From Aulostomus chinensis (Eukaryota; Chordata; Actinopteri; Syngnathiformes; Aulostomidae), in NCBI GenBank assembly GCA_037954235.1, contig JBBMOA010000006.1, positions 28,479,041 through 28,543,040 of the forward strand: a stretch of DNA of 64,000 nucleotides. Direction: 5' to 3'. This document shows positions 1 to 12,300 of this stretch, piece after piece (position 1 is the first letter of the stretch; every line of letters starts with the position of its first letter). Under the pieces are notes generated by a model, which saw only the letters and a list, made by a program, of their open reading frames with translations, had not been told where the DNA came from and made no database searches. A program made the translations under genes and the position numbers.

Positions 1-532
1 CAGTGTGGAGTCACAAAGAAGTGACACAGCAGTGGAAAAAAATGCCTTTGTGAGATCAAGACGCTGATTTATGAGTACTTGAAATGCAAAATGGAGATTT
101 TAGGGGTGAAGTTTCACTTTACCAGCCTTTTTTTTTCTTCTGTATTTGAGACAACCATCACATTAACTGTCAAGAATTCAGACATATTTGTAGATTACTT
201 TAAAATTGTATCCAACCAGATTCCACTGGAATAATGAAGAATTCATGGTGATCTTTATGATATAAAACATACGTCATCAGAATAATGCTGCGCTGCTCTG
301 AGTCTTTGGCTCGGGACTCTTTTGAATCTCATTCCCGGCATCCCAGCTTCGGTCCTGATAGCTCGCCCCAGTATGATGTTTGAGAGGCTTTTCCAGCATC
401 CTTCTGGCTCTCTGCTCACCAAGTCTCTCTGTGCTTCTACCCACCATTTGTGCTCATACCCCTCATGTTCCTTCCTTCTCCCAGCCTCTCCCCCCGGATC
501 CTCTCACACACCTCTCCTCTTGCCCTCCCTAG
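1..532 (+). other. rictor: rictor intron (5' end outside window)
   Basis: No exon is recognised before the acceptor at 531-532. The stretch is AT-rich at first, then pyrimidine-rich from about 460 to 530, which serves as the polypyrimidine tract of the first visible rictor exon. Earlier exons must lie to the left of the window. Confidence 0.6.
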
Positions 533-2948
533 GTTCCTGAAGGCTCTGAGCTTCGCCTCTCTGGATAAAGAGGAACTGCTTAGCCCCATTAACCAAAGCA
601 CCCTGCAGCGCTGCTCCTCGGTGCGCTCCATGGTGTCTAGCGCCACGTACGGGTGCAGCGATGACTACATCGGCTTAGCGTTGCCCATGGACATCAACGA
701 TATGTTCCACATCCGAGACACGGCCTACTTTCAGCAGAGGATCAGCCCTCCTTCAGAAGAGAGGAAACGCTTCCTCTTTGGCGATGGAGATGGTAAACGT
801 CCCTTCATTCTGAGAGAAGAGAGCTCCTGTAGGGAGGTGTGGAGCAGGTAGCTGGAGGCACGGCTGTGTTGACGCTGAGTGTGGTCCCTCCCTCTCTAGG
901 CGATCGTCCCCCTCTCCCCATTCTGAAGCAGCAGTTCAGCATCTCTGAGCTCATCGTGAACCGAGGCGACTGCCCCAACCACACGGTGGGCTCAGATGAG
1001 ACGGGGCTGCAGGATCACACCGATGAAAACTGTCTCTACTGTGTAGGATCCATCGTCATGGGATACCCCACACAGCCACAGATCAACAACACACGCCCTC
1101 GGACGGGTCTGCACGCACACACGCACACACACATGTACATGTATATGTATACATAAATGTGTAACACTCTTTTTGTCTCTGCCAGACTTTGTTGACTTCC
1201 AGTCGTGGGGGGGTCAGAGCGGCCATCGTCTGGAGGTGATGCCTCAGTCCAAGTTCTCGGGGGTGTCTGGGTGCAGCGATGCCGCCGTCTCACAAGGCTC
1301 CATCTGTAGCACACCCACACCTGGTGACATCGTCATAGGTACGGCGACACACCTCCATGTTTTCAAGACTCGTTCAGTGTTTTGTGTTTTCTACCAAACG
1401 AAAACGTGATTTTCCCGTAATACTGAACCAGTCTGAGATGAGTTTAACTCCCCAGTCTAGCTTTGCTTATTTAACACCTTTTCATTTTGTAATTCACCAG
1501 CTGAATCCCACTGAGTTCACAAGATCTGTTGTCCAAACTCCCTTAGAAACAGTAGCAGCACCAAGTTCCAAATAAACAGCACCAAACACTCTGGTCCCTG
1601 CAGCAGTGATCCACCAACAAGCATGTTAGTCTCATAACCAAACCAGAATGAATCAGACCCTGGGTGTGTTTCTAGCCAAGCTCTAAATATGCCAAAAAAT
1701 GAATAAATAAATTTGGAGTATTGATAAAAGATAAAGAAATGGGGACCGATTCGGTGAATAAATTGTGTCGTACTTCAGTCGTGTGGTTCTCACCAGAAGT
1801 TTAATATCCACCCTGCTGTTCATTTGAGGTTCGACTGGCGCTCTTTTCATTTCGTCATCGGGAGACAGGAGAATTAATGCCGTAGAACAAGCTCCTAGTG
1901 CTCCTGTCACGGAAGTGCGTGGAATCACATGTAGCCTATTGCAAATGTTTACAAAATTTTCGGTAAAAAAACAAAAACTTTGCAGTACATTTGGATAGAA
2001 ACCTGACTGTTGTTACATTTAAGTCATCAGTTGTGCTTCAAGCTAAATTCAGTAAAGCACCGGCTCTGAAATGCGCTCACAAGAATAAACTCACATCCGC
2101 AGTGGTGGCTGGTTCACTGTTCAATGCTCCTCCTCCTCTTACTGACGCGCCGCTGACATCACACTTGACGCCATTTCTCAACAGCGAAGTGTCTCTGACT
2201 GATCTCTGTGAATCGGAAGATTCACCTTCCGTTGCAGACTCCTTCTTTTGTTGTGTATCACTGCTGTTACAAAGTATCTGCACTTTGTACTCTTTGCACC
2301 GCTGCCGGTGATCACATGATGAGAAATGGACACCTAAAAAGCAGGAGTAAGCGAGAGGTTAAAGCACCTGGGCAGTGACATTCTTACTAACTGGTGCTCG
2401 ATGTGTCGCGTAGGTGGGAAGTCGATATCAGAGGACGGTCCCGCTTCCCGCGTCCTGCTGAGGAAGGAGGTGCTTCGCCTCATCATCAACCTCAGCTCCT
2501 CCGTAGGAACCAAAGGCCACGAAACAGGACTACTAACGTAAAGCTCTCTCCCAGCACGATCCGCCATGATCTCACATTGTCAAAGTTTTGTTTTTGTTTT
2601 TGTTTTTTAATTAGACTGTTAAACTTCACTCCTCTGTCCCTGCAGGATAAAGGAGAAGTTTCCCTACGCGTTTGATGACATCTGCCTGTACTCCGAGGTT
2701 TCTCACCTCTTAGCTCACTGTATGTTTCGCTTGACCTCGAGACGCTTCATACAGGAACTCTTCCAGGATGTGCAATTCATGCCGGTAAGCGTTTATTCCT
2801 TTCTTTTCTCCTTCTACCATTTCCTGTCAGGAGTTTTATATCGCTTTGTTCTCTTTATGTCGTGTAGATGTATGAGGAGGCCGAGGCAATCCTGACTAAG
2901 CTACCAAAACCTGTTGAAGAGGATGTTGATCCTCCCGCCGAATCCTGA
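533..2948 (+). CDS. rictor: rictor, C-terminal exons (partial gene)
   Basis: Rictor is the defining scaffold subunit of mTOR complex 2, which phosphorylates AKT, SGK and PKC kinases. Only the last six coding exons are inside the window: 533-792, 900-1106 (donor uncertain), 1186-1338, 2414-2537, 2646-2784 and 2868-2948. Recognised segments are FLKALSFASLDKEELL, LALPMDINDMFHIRDTAYF, ISELIVNRGDCPNHTVGSDE, FVDFQSWGG, RLIINLSSSVGTKGHETGLL, KFPYAFDDICLYSEVSHLL, RRFIQELFQDVQFMPMYEEA and the C-terminal PPAES before TGA. The order and the C-terminus match my memory of vertebrate RICTOR. All junctions keep frame, and the last four have clear AG/GT sites. The second exon most likely ends at 1106 (GGGTCTGC donor), the only phase-compatible GT before a stop, but that donor is weak. 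Which fish paralogue (a or b) this is cannot be told. Confidence 0.88.
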
Positions 2949-4476
2949 TCCCCCCTCCCACCCTTGTCTTCCCTACTGCCCTGGCACTTATCCTGCCACC
3001 CTACAAAGACTGAGAGACGGATACGGCTGTACGGGCGGGGAGGCATTTGGCCTGTTTCTGTTGCTCTAGACAGAGTAAGATCGCCAGTGAAGAGGAGGAG
3101 GAGGTGGTCATCACTCGCCGTTCCTCGAGCAAATGAGAGCTGGACTTCAGTATCTGTAAACAAAGTTTAACCTAACACACCTAATGCTGTTTCAGACTTG
3201 TGTTGTTTTTAACAGGAAAAAGGGGGAGCAGTTTAACCAAATATTGTGGTCAGATGGGTTGCCAATCTCGAGTAACGCTCAATAACACATGGACAGAAGA
3301 ATGAGTTGGTTCGTTCAGACTCTGCTTAAAAAACAAGAAGAAAAATCTCTCGACTCTTTCCAGAGGTGGTGTTTCCTGTAATGAAATGTTGACCCCGTGA
3401 CCCCACGTTCTTTTCTCCTTATGAAACAAAACACTAAAGAGGGTCCTGCTGTTAGTTTTTTTTTTTCTGTTTTGTTTTGTTGTTGTTTTTTTTTAAATAT
3501 ATCTCCAGCCTTCCTGGTTCATAGCCAACCCCCACCGCGATGTGTTCAAGGCTTTTTGCTTCTCTCACCTCATCACTCTCTACAACCTGTAGCCTCTTGT
3601 CAGCACACACGGCCAATTCCTTTTCTATTTCCTGTATCTCAGACAATCAAGCATCTGTAGTCTTCTTGTATTATCTTCCACTCTATATATGCCATTTCTA
3701 CACCAGGAGAACAGCATGTGATTTTATGCTAGTTGACACCATCCATTTACTTGCTTGGGACATTAAATGTTTTCTTCCAGCCATTACAGGACTAGTAAGC
3801 TCGTGCTTTTTGTTGTCAGGAGGTGCTTCTGTGAACGACTCATGACAGATTTAGTGGAACATTTCCGACCCCTGCCGAAGCCCAGCAGCTGCCCGACTCT
3901 ACGCCTTCTTACCTCTGTGCTTCACTTCCTGCTGCATGTGCAACAAGCATGGCAAAGTTGTATCGTCACCTTTAACGTGTTTCTTGCTTGTGAAACTTTT
4001 TTTAAAAGATTGGTTGCCATTACATGCCGCCATCACATTGTTGGAGTATAGATACCCCTGAATCCACAATGCAATATCACTGTCATCGGCTGAGACGGAA
4101 GGGGGGTGGGGGGGTGATGATGACTCAAAGGTTTCCAGGGAGACGGGGATGGGACGGATCTCTGTTTCCATTGGCTTGTTTTTTGCTCTAATGCTGCTAC
4201 ACAAATGGACTCATAGAGAGATGATTCATAGATCAGCTGAGTGACGTCAGATCCGATCTATTTATTATATGTCTGTACCATAGAGTGAGCTCAACCAGAG
4301 AAGAAAAAAAGTTATTTATATTTTTTCCTCAAGACTGTATTATAATTTAAATTTTTTTTTTTTTTCATTTTTGCCTGAATCGTGGTTTCCCTTGTATATT
4401 GTGTACAGTATGTTTTGGGGGCATTGATGACCTAAAGAAACATACAATCCTATCAAAGGGATGCGTTGTTAATAAA
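2949..4476 (+). other. rictor: rictor 3' UTR with poly(A) signal
   Basis: After the TGA at 2946-2948 no coding segment follows. An AATAAA signal at 4471-4476 is followed by T-rich sequence. The UTR contains T-runs at 3459-3493 and 4352-4366. Its end is inferred from the signal only. Confidence 0.6.
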
Positions 4477-5719
4477 ACAAAATTTGAAATACCCAACACA
4501 TCTGTCTCTTCTTTTTTTTTCTTCTTCTTTTTGAATTCCTCCTCCTTTTATTCTCTACAAGGTCACCGAGTTGATCGGGAGTGAGGACGGAGGGAGAGGC
4601 AGTGCGTCATTACTGCTCTGAAGTACAGTTTCAGGTATCTGTTTTGTACTACAGTATTTATTTTCCTGACTAAGTTTTACTTGCACCCCTTAATTACATT
4701 TTACCACAAGTATCTGAACATTCTCTTTATGATACACGTTTCTGGGATTTTTTGGTGGGATTTCCATAACTCATAGATCATATTTGACCAGGTCTGTAGG
4801 CTTAACAGTAACTCACTGGAGCCCTCACGCTCACCCTTACCTCACCCTCCATGAGCACCTGATCGCCTTCACATTTGTGGCCCACACTCTTTGAGTGTTT
4901 CATGCTTTCAGAACATTTCAGAAAGTCTTTTTGATTTCAGTACATTACTAATCATTTTTGGGCGGCCCGGTGGAGCAGTGGTCCTCCCTGTGGCCCCCCA
5001 GCAAGAAGGTTGTGGGTGGAGCCCCGGCTGCAGCACGGGGTCTTTCTGGGTGAGTCTCCATGTTCTCCCTGTTCCTGCTGGGTTCTCTCTGGTACTCCAG
5101 CTTCCTCCCACAGTCCAAAGACATCAAGAGGGGACCAGGTTAATCCAGACTCTAAATTGACCGTAGGCGTGGCTGGGAGAGCCAATGGTTGTCTGTCTCT
5201 ATGTGTTGGCCCTGCGATGGACTGGTGACCTGTCCAGGGGGAAGGCTGCTGGGATAGGCTCCACCCCCACCACCCTTAACAGGATAAGAGGTAGAAAATG
5301 AATAGACTAATACTTTCACAACAGAATCACAAATATGTGTGCCTACACTGCGGTAGAGCATGTATAATTTTCCTGTCTGTGCTGTAGTTACTTATATCTT
5401 ATAACCTCCACAAGAGGGCGCTAAACCTGGTCTCATTATTGTGTCAAAGTCCCGAGTTTCGTCTCCTACCTTCCTTAAAGTTCAGAGGAACGCAGGTTTA
5501 CGCTCCAAAGGTGCATGTTTCAGGACTGAGAATGATGACCTCTGACCTAAATACTAAATTGTACCTTTAGACTCTGCAAAGACAGAAACGCGCCAGCCAG
5601 GTAGCGGGAATCACGTCCTCCTGAAGCCAGTGGCCACAACGGTGACGTGTTATTCTGGGGTGTCCGTCAGCGTGTGAGTGGCAACGGTCAGAGCTCAGAA
5701 ATGAAAACTTGCTCAATCC
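4477..5719. other. Intergenic region between rictor and npc1l1 3' ends
   Basis: The two genes converge here. Apart from a SINE at 4960-5305, only unique sequence without coding potential is seen. Confidence 0.6.
4960..5305 (+). mobile_element. tRNA-derived SINE, DANA/mermaid (V-SINE) type, copy 1
   Basis: It begins GGCGGCCCGGTGGAGCAGTGG and contains the fish SINE landmarks CAGCAAGAAGGTT, CCATGTTCTCCCTG, CACAGTCCAAAGACAT, GACTCTAAATTGACCGTAGG, TGGACTGGTGACCTGTCCAGG and GGGATAGGCTCCA. It ends in TTAACAGGATAAGAGG. The polymerase III A box is degraded (TGGAGCAGTGG) and the B box is not intact. It is homologous to the inverted copy at 27982-28335. No clear target-site duplication was found. Confidence 0.85.
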
Positions 5720-6321
5720 TTTAATAAATTACAACACATATAATTAAAAGATTCTGCAAAACTTTTTATAACAACTTATGTGAAAAAAAAAACCTATAAT
5801 GAAATATGCTTTCAACATAAAAAACACATTTAACTTCTTTTTTCCAGTGATTGCACATTTTTACAGCAAGATCCTGCAATTTACGAAACTTAAATGAAAT
5901 GCTGGAGTGTGTCCCTGTGATTTGTTTTAACCGGTGCTCACGGTAAATATTCATACATACAAAATACAAAAATACAAAAATGACTAACTCAAGTGTTCGT
6001 CCACTCCCTGCCCTGAAAAATAATCTCGTCATTATTTCAAAGAGCAGTGTTAGCTGGCTGCAGTGCTTAGGACGGGACGGTCCAGGAACGTTGACCCTCG
6101 CTGCAGTCGTCCACTCGTACGTTGCTCAGAAATATCGCACAACTGCATGTTGTTGTCTTCAGTCCCGCTGCTCCACTTCTGATTGAGGTACGTCGTTAAG
6201 TTAATGATTTACATAAAGAGCCATATAAGTGACCCCTTTGGGATCTCTGTCCTATTCGTTGTCCGTCCTTGTTCAGTCTGTTACAGAGGTATTTATTCAT
6301 CAGCGGTTTAGTTGTTGGGGC
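5720..6321 (-). other. npc1l1: npc1l1 3' UTR
   Basis: On the minus strand an ATTAAA signal (plus 5720-5725) lies about 600 nt after the stop codon, and an AATAAA (plus 6292-6297) lies only 25 nt after it. The distal one is the more plausible end. The extent is inferred. Confidence 0.4.
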
Positions 6322-9300
6322 TCAGAAACGGTCAATGATCACCTCCTTCTCTCCCTGTCTGTTTTCCGTCATCGTCGAGGGTTTGCTGGGGTGTGTGGGA
6401 GCCTTTGCCGCATCACAATGTGGCTCCTGTTTCACCTCGTTGTCCTCATAGCTTATGTTGTCGTAGGCCTGTCTCATGGTGTTTCTCAGCTCCAGCTCCT
6501 GGTTGGCCTTCGCTTTGGCCCACTGCATCTCCACCAACACGGCTTTATTCACACCAGGACCTGACAGAGGAAAACATGAATCTTACTGCACAGAATCTCC
6601 TCTTCTTAACTGCACGTAGTGACGTAAAAAAGAAAGTATAGAACATACCGAAGTAGCTGAGCAGCACAGGGAGGAATATGAGTCCGTGAGCCATCCCCAA
6701 TAGTGTGATGACCAGATTCAGGCGGAAGAAGAAGATCTGGATGAGTTGAGCTTTGGCAAACGCCAGCACGAGGATTCCTGGTAGGTTGGTCATAGCCACT
6801 CCAGCAAACACCTTCAGGGTTGAAAGCAAACGCTCCACTCAGACAGCTGTTACTGTGTGATTCTCACGTCCGCTTCAGGTCCTCCTCTACTCACCGCGCT
6901 GCCCATGTTCGCCGTCGCCTCCATGGCTCTCTCCACGCGAGTGTGCTTGGTGCTGAGGGCAAACGATCTTGTCATGTGGGACACAAACTCCACGGAGATG
7001 CCCACCGCCTACAAACACCATATGGACCAGACAGGATCGATCACTTATCACCGGGTTCCTACGCATTATTTCATACCTTATATGGACATGTAGATAGTCA
7101 CAAATAAACTCTTATTTACATGAATTAGGATTTTTCTCCTCTTCTCTCAACTGACTCACGTGTACTCTGATACATCCCTACTTGTGAAGCCCATTTCTGT
7201 CACTGTTATCCTTTCCTTTCCTTACTTTATTCATTTTTGCTATTTTCCAGTTCATTTTTTCAAGGTGTTTTCGGATTAGACTACATTTTATTTGCGCATA
7301 TTTTAGCTGGAAAGGTTGCATAAATGTCTGTGCAACAGTGGTAGGCAAGGCTCCACACAGCCAGGAGGCACGACTGTAATTATGTACTTTTCAAAGTCTG
7401 AAAACTGAAAACAAAGTACGAAATAACAGACAGGGAAATGTTTCATTATGCGCATTCATCCTGGTTCAGAGTAAACGGTGAAAAAGGGTCGATTCACCCT
7501 GGCATTTATTTCCTGCTGTGAATCGACCTCCAAACATCCTGCACCGACCCATAATGCACTTCACCAGACTGAAGCGTCTCGTGAAACATGTTTCTGAACA
7601 CCCATCTCTCCATGTCATCTCCGGTTTGCAGCACAAGCTTTCTGTCCTGAAGGCTATCCTGCTCTTACCGTGACCAGGTTGATCAGCGCCACGGCGTTGT
7701 AATGTATGTCCCAGAGTGTCATGACGCCGACGGTATCCACGACGATCATGATGATGGTGATGAGGTTGAGCAGACCGGAGCGCAGGTCCAAACCCAGCAG
7801 CAGACAGCAAACCACGAAGGTCGGCAGCAGACACAACGAGATGTTGAAGAGCCCCTCGGGCACGATCGTCAGGTACTGCTCGTAGAACACGTTGGTCACC
7901 CTGGAGGAGGGACGGACGCAGAGCCCCAGTCAGAAACTACAGCCTGCAGAGCTTTCATAGGTCTTGTCATGTAAGGGAGTGCGATTACATACGTGTAAGG
8001 AAAGACTTCAAAGTCTGAGGAGGTGCCTGGTATCTTCCTCATTCCCATGGTGATGTTGTGGGCCAATTGTCTGGCCTTCAGCAGCGCAGCGGTGAACTCC
8101 TGAGAGTTGGTCAGCGGCGTGTGGTAAGCCATGAACCGGGAGGCTGGGTGCACAGTGACACACCTTCACTTACTTACAGGACTTTTTGAATCAGAGCAAA
8201 CTGGTGAGATGACTTTACAAACGTCTTACCTATAATTTGTCCGCTTGCATCCTTCACCACAGCCTTATCGTAGGCGCCTAGACCACTGGAAATTAAAAAA
8301 ACACAGTGAGAAGGCTGTCGTGGTGGGTTTTTTTGGTGTGTACGATTACACTACACACCCTTTGGGACATTTGAGGTCGGGTCTATTTCCCAGGAAGTCA
8401 GGAAGAAAGCGATTGAATTGGTCCACACTCGGCCTAAGGACGCCATCGGGGGGTGTTGCCATACACTTCCGTCCACAGAGCAAAGGAGCTATTGAGTCAC
8501 AAGTGGAGGTCAGTGAAGGAGGGCAAATGTCATTCTGAATAAAAAGACATTCACAGTTGAAAATGTGTTTTTCTCCTTAGTGATTCTCACATTTATCTGC
8601 GGGACAGAAGTTCCCGACATTTGGCCCGATGGTATAAAGACGGCAACATCTGGATCCCGGGTTCAACCAGTCGATGAAATCATCCACCCAGGAGTTAGCA
8701 GGAATAGCCAGGTAGGATCTGCACGTTACACACAAGAACACAAGTCAGCGATGCTGCAACGAGGACGTTGTGAAACTTCTTAGTCGGCGACAACCAACCC
8801 TGTCTGAGGTTGAATGAAGATATAATATAAAAAGTAATGCTTGTGTTTCATGGGCTAACTGGTCAACATTTGTGCACTGTCTTTTTAGTAAATGTTGCTG
8901 TAAAATGGAGTGAATAACGCAGATACTGAGAACTATAAAACATCCAGCCTGGCTCCGTCCCGCCGCGTTAAAATCTGCCTTCTGTAGCAAACAAATCAAC
9001 TTCATAGCTCAGGCATTGAATATGGTCATCAATAAAAGGGTCCAAAAAATGACATGTAGCGCTTTTAAAGACAGGTACGTTTAGTACCACTTCCAGGACA
9101 AACTGCATCTGTTTACAGTTTTCACAGCAAGCTGAGCTCAACTAACCTGAGCTGAGGCGAAGCGTTCAGCTTGAACTACACTATCAGAACAAGCTGCAAT
9201 CACTGAACGCTTCTTCAGAGCATGGTTTCCTAGAACATCTGGATACTGTATTTATAGTAAACTTGCTTGAACAGCAGTAAATAGTGCATTTGCTGAGAAC

Positions 9301-12300
9301 TATTAAAGTTAGCCTGGCTAGTCTCTATATTTATTCCAGCCCTAAAATAAATGTGTGAAAAAGACAAGACGAAGACTTATCCCGGCCGCTTCTGTATTTT
9401 TACAACAAGCCAAGCTAAGCTAATTTACGCTAAGCTCAGCTAAGCCAAGCCAGTCTTGCTGTTCCATCACTTCGTACCATTTAACGCTTCTTGAGAACAT
9501 TAAGAAACCTGAATGTTCGTGTTGTCTTACATTTCTTATCCAGCAACATTTTATCTCACGTCTTTGTCTTTCACTCTCAAACGAAGCCGTAGTTCTGGTG
9601 AATTCCCCTCAGGTCGTACCCTGGTACTGTAATTGCTGTGTGTTTGTGTACTACTCCTGTTCAGAACTCCTATTCGCCAGCTTGGCCAAAAGCCTTTGTT
9701 TCTGTTCAGATACAGAATTTACGGAGTGATAATTTCTCCTGCTGCTACAGTCAGCCTGAGGTGACCTTATCTGCCTGTAGCTCATGTAACTGATGTTATC
9801 GTTACCCGATCTGATTGGCTAGTAAGTAAAAGGTTGCCACCATGATATCAGCAGGATTAAGGATACGCCAGAAAGTTGAGTGAAGAACTGATCTTGAGGT
9901 GAGGAACTGGTGCATGCGGAGTTTGATTCATCAAATCAGGAAATATAACCCAGCGACTCACCGATCAGGGTAATTGGTGGCGTACTGGATCTTCTGGGTC
10001 AGAGAGAACTGATCACAGCCAACGCTGGAGCAGACGGCATTCATGCCGGCAACAGTGGTAAAATTGAAGCCCCCCTTTGTCACAAAGTAAACAGGGACTC
10101 CAACTTCAAAATATTTGTATAGGTACTTGAAGTACTCCAGCATGTAGGAGCCCTGCAGAGAAAGAACACAGCGTGTCAGGTCAAATAGGGAGCAGAATGG
10201 GGTCATAGCCATGAACACTTTAGCTGTTGGCGAACTGACCTTGGGCATCGCCAGCTCCTGATCCAGCCCCACAGTCACACTGAACATGAGGAACAAGGAA
10301 CCACAGAGCATGAAGAGGAACACCAACATCTGGAGAACACAGGGCGGAATGTTCACAACAACTACATCTTTGAAATGAGAAAAACCTGTGCGATGCTCCA
10401 GCTGCAGGGTTAGAGGCCGTACCACGATGACTCTGGTGTAACGGTGCAGCAGGACAGGGGCATAATATTTCCTCATGAGGGGCAGCAGGAAGCCCTCGTT
10501 GGGCTGGTCGGGACGCTTGGTTGAGACTGTGACGCAGCAGAGCAATTCACTGCGGTTACTGTCTTGACGCCGGGAGTCCAGCGACAGCAGCGCCACAAAG
10601 GCTGTCATCTGGAGGACAAAGTCCATGAGCACAGCCAGAGCAGCGTACAAAGCGAAGGCCTTCACTGCTGGCATGGTGGACAGGCCCCCTGGGGGAGTAA
10701 AGCAAGACCCGTTCAGAGACAGAAACTACATCCTCTATATGCTTCTCATGCGACGTGGTGTTTATTTAGTTCCTTTTAGAAACGTACAACAGTTTTTACC
10801 TAGAAAGAAGCAGACCGACTCAGAGAGACTGCACAGGAGCATGCTGGGAGCTACGCTTCCAAGGACACGACCAATCTGCTGCTCACTCTTCTCTCCAGGA
10901 CGCCGAACATCTCTCTGCAGGGAGGCAACAGCAAGATAGAATTGCGGATAACTGTGTCCAAACAAAGTCAGCTACGATGCAGGTTCTTCAATAGCGTATT
11001 CAAATAAACACCTGGTGCTCCAGAACAAAGATGAAGATGTTGTCAGCTCCCACAGCGAGCACCAGGAAGGGCACGACCTGCAGAATGACCAGCGAGGAGG
11101 GGATGCCGATCCAGGAGTAGAAGCCCATGGAGGCCAGGACAGAGCAGGCCACCACCAGGATCCCACCCAGACCCACGAGGAACTTGGAGTCCACCTACAG
11201 TGGGAGAGATACCAGATGCGTGCTCAACTTGGTGAACTTCTTTTCCCATATCGGTTTATTGTATCACATCTTCTCTATTGTATAACAGCCAATAAACTCA
11301 GGTGCTTCTTGGCTGAGATAAGGCCAGTACAGCTGACAATGCCTTATTACTGCAGTTTCCTTATCATATATGTGATAAGTACTGTTTCATCAACGTTACT
11401 TTCTCTGTGGAAGCTTATCACATTCCAGGAAAAAGAAAAAAATATATCTACATACATTACATATATATTTATGTACATATACATATATATCTATATATAT
11501 TTGTATACCACATTGAGGGGTGGACTGAAATTTAATTCAGATCCGATTACGACCAACGTTGCTACTAGCGACAAGTTTCTCGTGGACCACCTCCAGTTCG
11601 TGTTTTGCTGGTAGGTCAGAGACATCTGGACACAACAACTGATCTCCTCTCTTGCAAGTAATAAAAGTGTGGACAATAAAAAGATCCTTTTTAGACATTC
11701 ATCAGATTTGAGGATCAAATCAGATTTGTCTGAACATGGCCTTTGAGACTGAATGCACTAGGGAGCTGAGATTGAAGCTGCTCACTAATTAGTTCAGCAC
11801 AGGAGGAAGCGTTAGCGTACTCCTAAAGTCACCGAATACACTTTCCTCCAAATCAGTCTCTGCCTGCATTAATGTCACTAGAATTGAAGTAACGTTCACT
11901 GTGAAACAGCAATTCTCTACTTTCCTGACAAAACTGCTGGGCACATAGATTTGAAGAGGCGACTCAAAGGTCCTGCAACTTTAGCCAAGAAAATTTTTGA
12001 CGAGGACCAGAAGAGCAACTGCTGCTACGAATCATAGCCGACTTTGTAAGACAGGATGAGGGGTTTTACTGCTGGACAAACCAAGATCCTGATCCTGATT
12101 TATTTTTAACAATGTATGCTAACCTTCCAACCTGTTACTGCTCATTGTGCTAAGCTAAATAGCTGTCAGCTGATCTGGGTCTTTTTGGTAGGCTCTGCTA
12201 AAAATAAGACACAGGGGTTTCTCCCAATAAATTGGTGTCTTGATTTAAGGGGTCGCTAATGGCACAGCAGTCCAGCCAGTAGTTGTAGAGACATTCCACT

